Origin: Rhizosaccharibacter radicis
GTDB lineage: Bacteria > Pseudomonadota > Alphaproteobacteria > Acetobacterales > Acetobacteraceae
DNA: 64,000 nucleotides
Reading direction: 5' to 3'
Assembly: GCA_024508355.1 (NCBI GenBank)
Contig: JAMZEJ010000001.1
Coordinates: 516,020-580,019 of the forward strand
Under the pieces are notes generated by a model. The model searched no databases and was not told the DNA's origin. It saw only the letters and a list, made by a program, of their open reading frames with translations. This document shows, one piece after another, positions 55,429 through 64,000 of the stretch. Within the stretch, counting starts at the first letter, position 1. Every line of letters begins with the position of its first letter. A program made the translations under genes and the position numbers.

Positions 55429-56355
55429 ATGCCGCTCAGCACCGACCAGCTCGCCGACGTTTCCGAGGCCCGCGCGGCCACCGCCTCCACCCTGCGGCCC
55501 ACGGTGCCGGCGCTGGAAGCGCTGCTGCACCAGCCGCTGCCGGTGCTGGATCACGGCTTCGTCCGGGTGGTGGACTATATGGGCGACGACAACGCGGTGG
55601 TGCAGGCGGCCCGGGTGTCCTATGGCCGCGGCACCCGCAAGGTGTCGGAGGATGCGGGGCTGATCCGCTACCTGATGCGCCACCGCCATTCGACCCCGTT
55701 CGAGATGTGCGAGATTAAGTACCACGTGAAGCTGCCGATCTTCGTGGCGCGGCAATGGATCCGTCACCGCATGGCGAGCATCAACGAGTACTCGGCGCGC
55801 TATTCCATCCTCGACCGCGAGTTCTACATCCCCGAGCCGGGGCAGCTGGCCGCCCAGAGCACCAGCAACCGCCAGGGACGCGGCGCGGTGCTGCAGGGCG
55901 ACGACGCCGAGGCGGTGTTGCGGCTGCTGCGCGAGGACGCGGCCCGCTGCCACGACCATTACGCCCTGATGCTGGGCGAGGAAGGGGGCGGCGCGGACGG
56001 CGGATACGGGCTGGCGCGGGAGCTGGCGCGGATGAACCTGACGCTCAACACCTATACCCAGTGGTATTGGAAGGCGGATCTGCACAACCTGCTGAACTTC
56101 CTGGCCCTCAGGCTGGATTCCCATGCCCAGTACGAGATCCGGGTCTATGCGGAGGCCATGCTGCGCACGGTGCGCGCCTGGGTGCCCACCGCCTGCGCGG
56201 CGTTTGAGGAATACCGCCTGGGCGCGTTCACCTTTTCCGCGTCCATGCTGGCGGTGCTGCGCCGCCAGCTGGCGGGCGAGGTGGTGGAGCAAAAGGAGAG
56301 CGGGCTCAGCCGTCGCGAATGGGACGAGATGCACCGGGCGCTCGGCCGGGCGTGA
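55429..56355 (+). CDS. thyX: Flavin-dependent thymidylate synthase ThyX
   Basis: ThyX makes dTMP from dUMP with FAD, NADPH and methylenetetrahydrofolate. The signature [13 protein letters not shown] is at residues 112-124 (consensus RHRxxSxNExSxR). Other conserved parts are [17 protein letters not shown] and [19 protein letters not shown] with the C-terminal region [12 protein letters not shown]. The 308-residue length is usual for alphaproteobacteria. ATG 55429 is preceded by GGGGGAGG. It is divergent from the tmRNA gene. A thyX gene usually means thyA is absent, which cannot be checked in this window. Confidence 0.96.
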   Translation: MPLSTDQLADVSEARAATASTLRPTVPALEALLHQPLPVLDHGFVRVVDYMGDDNAVVQAARVSYGRGTRKVSEDAGLIRYLMRHRHSTPFEMCEIKYHVKLPIFVARQWIRHRMASINEYSARYSILDREFYIPEPGQLAAQSTSNRQGRGAVLQGDDAEAVLRLLREDAARCHDHYALMLGEEGGGADGGYGLARELARMNLTLNTYTQWYWKADLHNLLNFLALRLDSHAQYEIRVYAEAMLRTVRAWVPTACAAFEEYRLGAFTFSASMLAVLRRQLAGEVVEQKESGLSRREWDEMHRALGRA

Positions 56356-56443
56356 CCCCCGACCCGGCGCCCATCGTCCGGTCCGGGCCGACCATCACGG
56401 CCGCACCCCGGCCCGGGCTTTCACGCTCCCGGTCCGCCCCGCC

Positions 56444-56647
56444 ATGCCGCCGATGAGCCCGCGGCAGGTCCAGCCGCCATCCCCGAACGGTCCCCCGGGG
56501 CCGCCCAGCCTGGTGCCGTTCCTGGTGATCGCCGGGGTGCTGGTGCTGATCTATCTCGGCATGATGTTGTTTCCCCACCTCAAGCGGGTCATCAACACCG
56601 AGGACTGCATCGGCAGCGGCCGCACGGACTGCCTCGGTCACCCGTAG
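56444..56647 (+). CDS. Small single-pass membrane protein
   Basis: ATG 56444 to TAG 56645-56647 encodes 67 residues: a Pro-rich N-terminus, one hydrophobic helix (SLVPFLVIAGVLVLIYLGMM) and a short polar C-terminus with two Cys (EDCIGSGRTDCLGHP). High G/C third positions and the clear helix support it; the ATG nine bases later is an alternative. It lies 88 bases after thyX on the same strand. No family recognised; the two C-terminal Cys could form a disulfide or bind metal. Confidence 0.6.
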   Translation: MPPMSPRQVQPPSPNGPPGPPSLVPFLVIAGVLVLIYLGMMLFPHLKRVINTEDCIGSGRTDCLGHP

Positions 56648-56680
56648 GATCCGGCTGGCCATTCCGCGCGGCCGGGGGCC

Positions 56681-58225
56681 TCAGAAATGCAGGGAAGTCT
56701 GCACCCCCAGCGCAAGGGCGTCGGGAATGCGGGAGGTGGCTCCCGGCCGCACCATGTATTGGATGTCCGGGCTGAGCGCGATGCCGCGGAACGCCGCCGC
56801 GGTGTAGATCCACTCGAACACCTGTTCCCGGCCCTGCGGCGCATAGGCGGTGCCCAGGCCTCCGCCGGCCAGCGGCACCGCGGCCGCGTCCTGCAGTTCC
56901 TGTGTGCGGGTGAGACGCTGGCTCATGTTGATCCAGTGCCACTGGAAGCCGAGCTGGTCCTTGGGCCGGCCGAGAAAGGTGCCGGTGCCGAGGATGCCGG
57001 CGAAGACATGGTCGGAGATCGGCGACACGTCGGTGTCGGCATGCACGTAGCCGCCGAACAGGATGAGGCCCGCCAGGAGGCCGTCGCCGTCGCGATGGAC
57101 CATCTGGTCGAACAGCACGTAGTACTCGCGCCGGCTGCGCCGCATCACCGGATCGGCGCCGGACAGCGCGTAGGGCGCGCCATGCCCGTCCTGGAACAGG
57201 TCGGCATAGGGCGAGCTGTCGTAGTCGAAGCCGACCTTGTAGTGCCCGAGCAGTTTCGACCGGCCGAAGCTCGGACTCCATCCCGCTTCGGCGGGCACCG
57301 AGATGCCGGTGGAGCCCGGCTGCGCCCAGGCCCAGCCCGAGATGCCGCCGAAGCGCGGATTCACGTCGAACGCGCCGAGCTGCACGTAGGTGTCGTGCGA
57401 CGGCAGCACCCTCACCTGGCCGCCGAGCGTGGCGTTGGGCCAGTCCGGCTCGCCCGGATAGTTCGGCAGCGGATGCGGGTTGCCGCAGTTCAGCACCGAC
57501 ACGAAGGAGCAATAGATCGGCGAGGCGGCGAAATAGGTGCCCACCGGCAGCCAGCCGCCGGCCAGGATCACGCGCCGGTTCGCCAGTTCCTGCTCGGCGT
57601 ACATGTAGACCAGGCGGGCGACGACGTTGCCGCGCGAGCCGTAGATCTGCTGCACCTGGTTGATGTCGTCGCCGATATAGTCCTGGCTCAGGCTCCGGCC
57701 GTTGCCGTTGACGATCATGGTGTGGGTGGCGAGTCCGCGCAGCCCGGCGATCTTCTCCCAATCGAGGTCGATCTCCAGCCCGACCTGGCCGGAGGTGGTA
57801 AGGCCCTGTCGTCGGCCGCCGACCGGGTTGCCGGCGGTTTCCGTGAGCCAGGCCAGCCCGAGATTGACCCCGTGGTTCCTCAGCCAAGGCTGGAGGCCTC
57901 CCCAGTCGCCGAGCAGATGGTCGGCCCCGAACGGGGCGCTGAACAGCCGGGTGGTGGGAGGGGTGCTGACCTCCACCGACGGCGAGATGCCCGAGCCCGG
58001 CCCGGCGTTCGGCGCGGCCACCCCCAGGCCGCTGTTTCCCGCGCCGCCCCCGCCCGCGGGCGCCGAATCGGACGGCGACGCCGGTGCAGGGGGAGCGGCG
58101 GCGGCGCTCCCCGCGGTCCACAGCGCCGTGCACGCGGCTGCCAGAAGAGATCGGCCGAGCCCCCGTGCGGCACGAGGAAGGCGTGAAACGCCGACGGTCC
58201 GGTCCGGGGATGTCCTGCCTGTCAT
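56681..58225 (-). CDS. Carbohydrate-selective porin, OprB family
   Basis: The 514-residue precursor has a Sec signal (RSLLAAACTALWTAGSAAAA) followed by a Pro/Gly/Ala linker. The mature barrel starts FGADHLLGDWGGLQPWLRNHGVNLGL, split here, the hallmark OprB opening (LLGDWGG...L...G). Regular alternating strands with aromatic girdles follow, e.g. GHYKVGFDYDSS and REYYVLFDQMVHR, and the chain ends in Phe (QTSLHF), as outer-membrane barrels do. It should admit glucose and related sugars. ATG at 58223-58225. It is single, convergent with the small membrane protein gene. Confidence 0.92.
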   Translation of the reverse strand: MTGRTSPDRTVGVSRLPRAARGLGRSLLAAACTALWTAGSAAAAPPAPASPSDSAPAGGGGAGNSGLGVAAPNAGPGSGISPSVEVSTPPTTRLFSAPFGADHLLGDWGGLQPWLRNHGVNLGLAWLTETAGNPVGGRRQGLTTSGQVGLEIDLDWEKIAGLRGLATHTMIVNGNGRSLSQDYIGDDINQVQQIYGSRGNVVARLVYMYAEQELANRRVILAGGWLPVGTYFAASPIYCSFVSVLNCGNPHPLPNYPGEPDWPNATLGGQVRVLPSHDTYVQLGAFDVNPRFGGISGWAWAQPGSTGISVPAEAGWSPSFGRSKLLGHYKVGFDYDSSPYADLFQDGHGAPYALSGADPVMRRSRREYYVLFDQMVHRDGDGLLAGLILFGGYVHADTDVSPISDHVFAGILGTGTFLGRPKDQLGFQWHWINMSQRLTRTQELQDAAAVPLAGGGLGTAYAPQGREQVFEWIYTAAAFRGIALSPDIQYMVRPGATSRIPDALALGVQTSLHF

Positions 58226-58388
58226 GGGCCCCGGTTGTGAAGCATGAACTGGTCGTTGCAAATCGGGAACATCCCGCAAATGGATGTTCCGCCGTCCCCT
58301 GCGGTCCCCTGGCCACGCGGCCAGCCCGGGATTGACGGCTACGGGACGGCCGCTCCGGAACGAAGCGACCGCGCAGCGATCGGGCGCT

Positions 58389-58787
58389 TCAACGCCATTT
58401 GCCGGCCCGGTCGCGGGTCCGCCGCGTGGGGGCGTGGAAATCGTCCGGCTTGGTGCGGACCCAGTCGGTGAACCGTGCCAGCTCCGGATCCGTCCTCAGC
58501 GCCGTCGGATCGGCCAGGCGGCGCGCGATCTCGCTCTCGCTATAGCGGGCATGAATGGCGGAATGGCAGATCTGGTGCAGCCGCACGGTGCCGAGACGCG
58601 CCCCGCCTTTCAGCTTGGGCGTCAGGTGATGCAGGGAAGATCGGGCGTGGGGCGGAATCGTCCGGCCGCACAGGCTGCAGCACGGAAGCGCATCCGGCGG
58701 GGGATGGGCCAGCTCCCCGGCGGCGTCGGCGGACTGTCGTTCCCCGTGGCCTGCTCGTCTGCGTCCGCGCCGTGTCATGTCGGGCAT
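58389..58787 (-). CDS. HNH endonuclease-domain protein
   Basis: The 132 residues contain a compact HNH fold: CSLCGRTIPPHARSSLHHLTPKLKGG with a Cys pair (C-x2-C), the HH of the catalytic motif, and VRLHQICHSAIHARYSESE with the second metal site. The N-terminus is Arg-rich. Such small stand-alone HNH proteins are common in alphaproteobacteria and are of unknown role, perhaps in nucleic-acid repair or defence; no restriction partner is nearby. ATG 58787 or the ATG three codons later; no clear ribosome-binding site. Confidence 0.82.
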   Translation of the reverse strand: MPDMTRRGRRRAGHGERQSADAAGELAHPPPDALPCCSLCGRTIPPHARSSLHHLTPKLKGGARLGTVRLHQICHSAIHARYSESEIARRLADPTALRTDPELARFTDWVRTKPDDFHAPTRRTRDRAGKWR

Positions 58788-58883
58788 ATGGGAGTGGGCG
58801 CCCCGGGGTCCCAGCGCTGCGGCTTCTTCCGGAGGGCAGAGCGCCGTTCCGGTGACGCGGCGATCGTCCGATTTCCGGGAAGG

Positions 58884-60215
58884 TCATCCGAACCGTACCG
58901 TCACCCCGCGTCGCCGCCAGCCCGCCAGCGCGGCGCCGATCGCCATCCAGGCGATCCAGCCGCCGACCAGTGCCGGTGCGAGGTCGCGGCACAACAGCCC
59001 GATGATCGCGACCTGGCCGGCGATCGCCAGCGCGCAGGCGGCCGATAGCGGCACCGGACGCACCGGCAGGGGCGACGCCACGAGGGCCTTCGGCTCGCGT
59101 CTTGCGAACAGCGCGGCGCAGAGCACGGACAGGATGGCCGAACCGCCGGCACCGAGGCCGCTGACCCGGATGGCGGACGCGATGTCGAGGCCGCCCAGCA
59201 GCGGCACCAGCCCGATTGCCGCCAGCAGGCACAGCGGCCACACCGGCGCCCCGGCGCGGTTCAGCCGGGCGAAGCGGCGGGGGAGCCAGTTGTCCTGGCA
59301 TACGGTGAGGATCGACCGGCTGCCCCACATCATGTGCGCGTTGATGATGCCGAGCATGCTGACCACCCCGGCGCCCAGCTCGAACAGCGCCAGAACGGGC
59401 GGCGGCATCACCTCGGCGGCGCTGTCGGCCAGCGACCGCCCCGCCGAGGGCAGGGCCGCCGCCACGAGCGTCACCGCGACATAGATCAGCGCGGCGGCGG
59501 CGGTGGCGCCGAGGATGGCGATCGGCACGTCGCGGCCGGGTCGGCGCATCTCGCCCGAGAGCTCGCTGACCAGCGTCGCCCCGGTCAGCGGAAAGCTGAG
59601 CATGGCCGCCGTTCCGAGCATTGCCCCGACGCCATGCGGCAGCAGCGGCAGCAGCCGGCGGGGCTCGAGATGGGGCAGTCCGAACGCCACGAAGGCGATC
59701 AGCGACAGCACCGTGCCCGCGGTCACCACGATCCCGGTCCGCGCCGTGGCGGTCGCGCCGGACAGGTTGAGCGCCAGCACGGCCAGCAGAGCGCCCGCCC
59801 CGGTCGCGACCGGAGGCAGGAACGGCCAGAACAGGTGCACGGCCTCCCCGAAGGTGAGGGCATAGGCGCCGAGCCCGACATGGGTGCCGAGCACCATCCA
59901 GAAGGCGAGAAAGCCGGCGGAAGGCGAGATGAAGCGGGCGGGCCAGCGATACAGGCTGCCGGAAGCGGGACGGGCGGCGCCGAGCACGGCGTAGGGCAGG
60001 CTCACCAGTAGCACCACCAAGGCGGCGAGGCCGTAGCTGAGGGCGGCGCCGGAGCCGGTGGCGGCGATGGCGGGACCGGTCAGCGCCACCACCCCCCCGC
60101 CGATCACCTGCTTGAGCGACACGCAGAAAGCCATCGGCAAGGAAAGCGCCCGCGCGAGGCCGCCAGGGAGGGGCGCCAGGGGCTGCGCGGAAGCGGACGG
60201 CGGTGGCGCCCTCAC
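58884..60215 (-). CDS. APC-family amino-acid/polyamine permease
   Basis: The 443-residue protein has twelve hydrophobic helices. The first helices carry VSLKQVIGGGVVALTGPAIA (an APC-type GxG unwound helix) and PYAVLGAARPASGSLYRWP (S-G-S-x-Y as in APC helix 2-3). FPLTGATLVSELSGEMRRPGRDVP is the typical helix 6-loop with E...P. Amino acid or amine uptake is expected; substrate unknown. GTG 60213-60215 overlaps the stop of the upstream diguanylate cyclase gene as GTGA, so the two are translationally coupled. Confidence 0.88.
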   Translation of the reverse strand: MRAPPPSASAQPLAPLPGGLARALSLPMAFCVSLKQVIGGGVVALTGPAIAATGSGAALSYGLAALVVLLVSLPYAVLGAARPASGSLYRWPARFISPSAGFLAFWMVLGTHVGLGAYALTFGEAVHLFWPFLPPVATGAGALLAVLALNLSGATATARTGIVVTAGTVLSLIAFVAFGLPHLEPRRLLPLLPHGVGAMLGTAAMLSFPLTGATLVSELSGEMRRPGRDVPIAILGATAAAALIYVAVTLVAAALPSAGRSLADSAAEVMPPPVLALFELGAGVVSMLGIINAHMMWGSRSILTVCQDNWLPRRFARLNRAGAPVWPLCLLAAIGLVPLLGGLDIASAIRVSGLGAGGSAILSVLCAALFARREPKALVASPLPVRPVPLSAACALAIAGQVAIIGLLCRDLAPALVGGWIAWMAIGAALAGWRRRGVTVRFG

Positions 60216-63200
60216 GAAGCCTTCAGGAAGTCGGCGTCCACCACCCGGTTCCGGCCACGCGCCTTGGCGCTGTAGAGCGCCTTGTCGGCCCGAGAGATCA
60301 CGGTCTGCCAGCTTTCCCCAGGTATGCCACAGGAGATGCCGACCGAGCAGGTGACGCTCAGCTCCCGCCCATCGGCCAGAAACGGTTCATCGGTCAGGAT
60401 GGCCTTGAGCCGGTGCCAGCGGGCGAGCGGATGCACGCCATCGGCGGCGAGCAGCACCACGAACTCCTCACCGCCATAGCGGCCCGCGACCTCGTTGCCG
60501 TCGAGATGCTCCGCCAGGCGGCGCCCCATCTCCTGCAGCACGTCGTCGCCGGCCAGATGGCCGAATCGATCGTTGATCGATTTGAAGTGGTCGAGATCGA
60601 GCAGCCCCACGCAGACGGTGTGCGCCTTGGGTCCGGGCAGCAGCCATTCCTGGAGCCGCCGCTGGATCTCGGCACGGTTCGGCAGGCCGGTGAGGCTGTC
60701 GCGCGTCGCCTGCAGCAACAGGGCCGCCTGCGCGGCGCGGATCTCCTGCGTGCGTAGATCGATCAGCTCCTGGAGCTGCTTCTGTCGGAACAGCAGATAC
60801 CGGGTCCGCAACCGCAGCACGCCGTATCCCGCCAGCAGCAGGCAGACGGGCACCAGGGCCTCGAACCACCAGGACCGCCACCACGGGAAGGCCATGGACA
60901 GATCCAGCACGCAGGGTGGGGAGCTCAGGCCGGTGAGGCTGTTGAAGGCAACCACCTGGAACTGGTGGTGCCCGCTCGGCAGGAAGGGATAGCGGGCCTC
61001 GGGGATGGTCGTTTCCACCCATCCCTCATCGAGGCCGTCCAGACGATAACGATACCGGATGGCGCCGCGATCCATGAAGTTGAGGGTCCCGAAACGCAGC
61101 ATCAGCGGCTGCCTTCCATAGGCGAGCCGCTTCGTCCCGGCGGGCTTGTCGCCCACGGTGGCGTCGGTGATCAGAAGCATCGGAGGTCGGCGGTCGAACA
61201 GGCTCCGTGGCGACATCAGATGCGAAAGGCCGCCGGAGGTGCCGAACCACATCGAGCCGTCCTGCCCTTCCGTGATCGCCCCCTGGTTGATGTCGTTCCA
61301 GATCAGCCCGGTGCCCATGTTGGCCGCGGTCCAGCGGCTGCCGTCGAACACCGACAGGCCCGAATCGGTGCCGACCCAGAGCCAGCCCCGTCGGTCGGTG
61401 AACAGGGACACCACGGCGGTCGAGATCAGCGGAGGCTGCCCGATACGGGCCTCCACGGTCGCATGGTCGCCGCGGAGGGAAAGTTTCAGCAGATGACCGG
61501 TGGTTCCCCCGACCCAGAGCCGTCCGGGGCCGTCCAGCGCCACCTCGTTGGGATCGAAGTCCGGTTCGCCCCAGTTGACCGAGATGCGCTGGGTTCGTCC
61601 GCGCGAGACGTGCCACAGGCTGCTGTGCACCAGTACCCACGCCGACCCGTTCTCGGCCGCCACCGCCTTCACCTGCCCTACGATGTCAGGAATCCGGACG
61701 GGTACCGATTCGGGCTGGGTGGAGTCGATCGTATAGACGCCGTCCGCCGTGCCGAACCACAGCACCCCGTCCGGCCCCTGGGTCGCGGAAAAAACCGGGG
61801 GCGTTTCGAAGAACCGGATGGTCTGATCGCGAGGGTCGGAGCGGTACAGACCCCGACCGCCTGTGGCGTGCCACACGCGCCCCAGACGGTCGCAGAGCGT
61901 GATATAGGTCGAGCTGGTGGTGATGACCCCGATCCGGGGCCGGTCGCCCGCACTGTCGAGCGCGTCCAGCCCTTTCTCGGTCGCGATGAAGGCCTGCTGG
62001 TTCGAGGCAGTGGCGATCTGCCACACCACGTTGTCCGACAGCCCGTCGCGATGGTCGAAATTGAGCCAGTTGCCGAAGCCTGTGCCGATCGTCCGAGCCA
62101 GGCCCACGCCGCGGACGGCGAGCCAGAGATTCCCTTCCACGTCGATCATCAGTCCGGACAAAGTGGCCGCCGGAACACCGTTGGGCCCGTCCAGGATGGT
62201 CCAGCGATGATCACCCAACATCAGCAGGGCATCGTTTCCCTGGGTGATGACGCGTCCGTCGGGAAGCTCGCGGATCTGCAGCCGGTCCTCGTGCCCGAGA
62301 TAACGGCCCGGATCACCGGGGATGCTGTCGATCTCGAAGCGGGTCTGGCCGGCAGGAAGATGGACGATGATGTTATCCGATCTCGCCCAGAGCGACCCGT
62401 CCGTGGCTTCCAGCAGCCCGTACCATTGCTGGTCCGGAAGATTGTTCCGCTTGTCGAAGCAGCCCACGGCGCCCTGGGTGCGGATGCTGCACAGACGGCC
62501 ATCATCCAGGCTGATCCACAGCCTGTCGCCGCTCCCGGTGAGGAAGCGTACATGGGGGCCGAGCGCTGCCAGCGCACTGAAACCCGGACGATCGCCCAGC
62601 AGTCCCACGCTGCCGTCGGCGGGATCGGCGAACAGGAGATTGCCGTCGCTACGAACCACCGCACCGCCGTTCCAGGCGACGATCTCGCGGTTCGTGTCCA
62701 TCTGGACGTTCTTCTTCGCCAGGAAGTGCCGGAACTGCATCCTGGTCGGCGATGACCGGGGATCGAGTCCGGTCCTGGACATGTAGATGGCATTGGAGAA
62801 TGCCACGAAGACCCGTTGTGCGGGGTCTATCGCGAGTGCCCAGAGCTGTCCGCCATCCGGCAGGCCGTTCTTCTCGTCGAGATTCTTGAAACGCCGGCCG
62901 TTATGGATGAACAGCCCGTGCTCGGTGCAGGCCAGTACAAAGCCGTCCCTTCCCTGTTTCACACAGTTGAGTGCGACGTTGGTCAGGCCCTGGTCGTAGC
63001 CGAAGGTGTCGAAGGTGAAGCGCTGCGCCGCCGCGGGCTGGCAAAGCGCGAACAACAAGCCGATCGCCACCATCCAGGGGTGCACGATACGGAAACGAAG
63101 GTGATCGAGGCGGGAGGCAGCCGGGGATGACGATCCGAGGCCGCTTCCGGCCCCGAATCTCCCCGCACCTGCTGCTCGTCCGCATGCACTCAAACGTCGA

Positions 63201-63223
63201 TCCGCATCGAAATGGATGGTCAA
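60212..63223 (-). CDS. Two-component-propeller diguanylate cyclase
   Basis: Up to 1003 residues. A signal-like segment (WMVAIGLLFALCQPAAA) is followed by about 600 residues of periplasmic beta-propeller repeats, seen as repeated GLWxxTxxGL-like phrases: GFVLACTEHGLFIHNG, GNLWLAVRGVGLAR, GVLWFGTADGVYTI, GWLWVGTDSGLSVFDG, GSMWFGTSGGLSHL. A Y_Y_Y domain (YRYRLDGLDEGWVETT) follows, one transmembrane helix (LVPVCLLLAGYGVLRLR), a coiled coil and a GGDEF domain with active-site YGGEEF. It should make cyclic-di-GMP in response to a periplasmic ligand. TTG 63223 is the outermost start; GTG 63085 or ATG 63073 are alternatives. It is coupled to an APC permease. Confidence 0.92.
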   Translation of the reverse strand: MTIHFDADRRLSACGRAAGAGRFGAGSGLGSSSPAASRLDHLRFRIVHPWMVAIGLLFALCQPAAAQRFTFDTFGYDQGLTNVALNCVKQGRDGFVLACTEHGLFIHNGRRFKNLDEKNGLPDGGQLWALAIDPAQRVFVAFSNAIYMSRTGLDPRSSPTRMQFRHFLAKKNVQMDTNREIVAWNGGAVVRSDGNLLFADPADGSVGLLGDRPGFSALAALGPHVRFLTGSGDRLWISLDDGRLCSIRTQGAVGCFDKRNNLPDQQWYGLLEATDGSLWARSDNIIVHLPAGQTRFEIDSIPGDPGRYLGHEDRLQIRELPDGRVITQGNDALLMLGDHRWTILDGPNGVPAATLSGLMIDVEGNLWLAVRGVGLARTIGTGFGNWLNFDHRDGLSDNVVWQIATASNQQAFIATEKGLDALDSAGDRPRIGVITTSSTYITLCDRLGRVWHATGGRGLYRSDPRDQTIRFFETPPVFSATQGPDGVLWFGTADGVYTIDSTQPESVPVRIPDIVGQVKAVAAENGSAWVLVHSSLWHVSRGRTQRISVNWGEPDFDPNEVALDGPGRLWVGGTTGHLLKLSLRGDHATVEARIGQPPLISTAVVSLFTDRRGWLWVGTDSGLSVFDGSRWTAANMGTGLIWNDINQGAITEGQDGSMWFGTSGGLSHLMSPRSLFDRRPPMLLITDATVGDKPAGTKRLAYGRQPLMLRFGTLNFMDRGAIRYRYRLDGLDEGWVETTIPEARYPFLPSGHHQFQVVAFNSLTGLSSPPCVLDLSMAFPWWRSWWFEALVPVCLLLAGYGVLRLRTRYLLFRQKQLQELIDLRTQEIRAAQAALLLQATRDSLTGLPNRAEIQRRLQEWLLPGPKAHTVCVGLLDLDHFKSINDRFGHLAGDDVLQEMGRRLAEHLDGNEVAGRYGGEEFVVLLAADGVHPLARWHRLKAILTDEPFLADGRELSVTCSVGISCGIPGESWQTVISRADKALYSAKARGRNRVVDADFLKAS

Positions 63224-63297
63224 GCAGCAGGAAGCGCGAGTTATAGTTCGCGACAGTCACTCATAATCATGAAGCATAACGGCCGCCCGAACCAGTT

Positions 63298-64000
63298 TTA
63301 TCCGTGCGTTGTAACAAAAATTGGATGACTCGCGGCGCCGTGCGTGGCGTCGCTCGACGCAAGCACCGCCACCGCCGGCTGCGGGATGGTCTCGATCGTC
63401 GTGACGGCCGGCGACGCCATCGGCACGGGGGATGCCGACATCGTGCTTGCCACCCGGTCCAGCGTCAGGTCGGAGAAGCTGATCGGACTGGACGAGGCCG
63501 GTGCCTCGACGCTCGCGCTGCCCAGGAAGCTGAGCGTGCTGCTGGCGGAGCCGAACAACGATCCGGACGCGGCATTGATGGTGGGCCGGTCCTTGAGGGT
63601 ATCCGGGCTGACCACGCTGGCGTTCGACACGGCGTTGATGGTGGGCCGGTCCTTGAGGGTGTTCGGGTTGATCACGCTGGCGTTCGACACGGCGTTGATG
63701 GTGGGCCGGTCTTTGAGGGTGTTCGGGTTGATCACGCTGTTGCTGGACGCGGCGTTGATGGTGGGTCGGTCCTTGAGGGTGTCCGGGCTGATCACGCTGG
63801 CGTTCGACACGGCGTTGATGGTGGGCCGGTCTTTGAGGGTGTTCGGGTTGATCACGCTGGCGTTCGACACGGCGTTGATGGTGGGTCGGTCCTTGAGGGT
63901 GTCCGGGTTGATCACGCTGGCATTCGACACGGCGTTGATCGTGGGCCGGTCCTTGAGGGTGTTCGGGTTGATCACGCTGGCGTTCGACACGGCGTTGATC
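63298..64000 (-). CDS. Repeat protein with 20-residue tandem units, C-terminal part, cut by window edge
   Basis: The frame is open to the right edge and ends with TAA at 63298-63300. About seven tandem units of 20 residues are visible, consensus SNASVINPNTLKDRPTINAV, varying mainly at N/D (NPNTL or NPDTL) and V/I, followed by ~85 non-repetitive Ser/Ala/Pro/Thr-rich residues ending HPIFVTTHG. The apparent start inside the repeat is only a GTG Val codon, so the true N-terminus lies outside. Units resemble secreted or surface filament-like repeats (regular N, T, S and hydrophobic positions), but I know no family. No C-terminal RTX glycine repeats and no sortase signal are seen. Location is presumed extracellular; that is inference. 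Confidence 0.7.
   Translation of the reverse strand, partial: INAVSNASVINPNTLKDRPTINAVSNASVINPDTLKDRPTINAVSNASVINPNTLKDRPTINAVSNASVISPDTLKDRPTINAASSNSVINPNTLKDRPTINAVSNASVINPNTLKDRPTINAVSNASVVSPDTLKDRPTINAASGSLFGSASSTLSFLGSASVEAPASSSPISFSDLTLDRVASTMSASPVPMASPAVTTIETIPQPAVAVLASSDATHGAASHPIFVTTHG
63570..64000 (-). repeat. 60-bp tandem repeat array (about seven copies visible)
   Basis: The plus-strand unit begins GGCGTTGATGGTGGGCCGGT and repeats every 60 bases up to the window end. Copies differ at only a few positions, mostly third codon bases and the N/D codon, so the array expanded recently or is homogenised. Because 60 is a multiple of three the coding frame is kept, and copy number may vary between strains. 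Confidence 0.92.

Noticed and set aside
63570..64000. 60-bp repeats as a CRISPR array
   Set aside because: Units are contiguous with no spacers, keep an open reading frame and encode a regular 20-residue repeat.

Overview
This window reads as ordinary chromosome of a high-GC alphaproteobacterium, most likely from the Acetobacteraceae (Acetobacterales/Rhodospirillales). The main evidence is a circularly permuted, two-piece tmRNA gene with the tag ANDNHEALAVAA, an alphaproteobacterial-type SspB, an OprB-type carbohydrate porin, ThyX, and very strong G/C preference at third codon positions. I see no insertion sequence, prophage, CRISPR array, rRNA operon or replication origin. The family placement is inference.

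Layout. 0-2.2 kb: the N-terminus of a beta-repeat protein without a signal peptide (cut by the left edge), divergent from an alpha/beta hydrolase with an unrecognised C-terminal half. 2.2-5.7 kb: cobalamin-dependent methionine synthase (metH). 5.9-17.8 kb: a same-strand block holding a small CxCC protein, a type I secretion ATPase and its membrane-fusion partner, a Sel1-repeat protein, a 1036-residue TPR-GT2-GT4 glycosyltransferase, a protein with a tryptophan-rich ChW-like domain, and a GT4 glycosyltransferase. This block, with the adhesin-like N-terminus and the 20-residue-repeat protein at the right edge, is the best candidate for an undescribed surface-protein secretion/glycosylation system.

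17.8-30.7 kb: pyrophosphatase, tRNA-Ile2(CAU), EttA, GNAT acetyltransferase, AEC exporter, an SDR, the mlaA-mlaC outer-membrane lipid pair, metF, a GH63-like glycosidase overlapping a TerB/J-domain protein, and two tiny genes. 31-45.3 kb: an MFS permease, two SDRs with adjacent HxlR and LysR regulators, Ada, an RHH protein, the tightly overlapped queA-tgt-queG queuosine operon, a MATE exporter, a LysE-type exporter behind a leader-peptide/terminator arrangement, and a YfiR-like periplasmic protein. 45.8-50.8 kb: a membrane GGDEF-EAL protein, a second MATE exporter and a YjlB-type cupin. 51-58.3 kb: VOC protein, class I fumarase, sspB next to the tmRNA gene, thyX, a small membrane protein and an OprB-type porin. 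58.4-64 kb: HNH protein, APC permease co-translated with a propeller-sensor diguanylate cyclase, and the C-terminal part of a protein with 60-bp tandem repeats that runs off the right edge.

Functional links. MetH and MetF belong to the same one-carbon route although 20 kb apart. The tmRNA tags stalled proteins and SspB delivers such proteins to ClpXP. QueA, Tgt and QueG are successive enzymes of queuosine modification. YfiR-like/GGDEF-EAL and the propeller cyclase indicate cyclic-di-GMP signalling, which commonly controls type I-secreted adhesins; that connection here is inference only.
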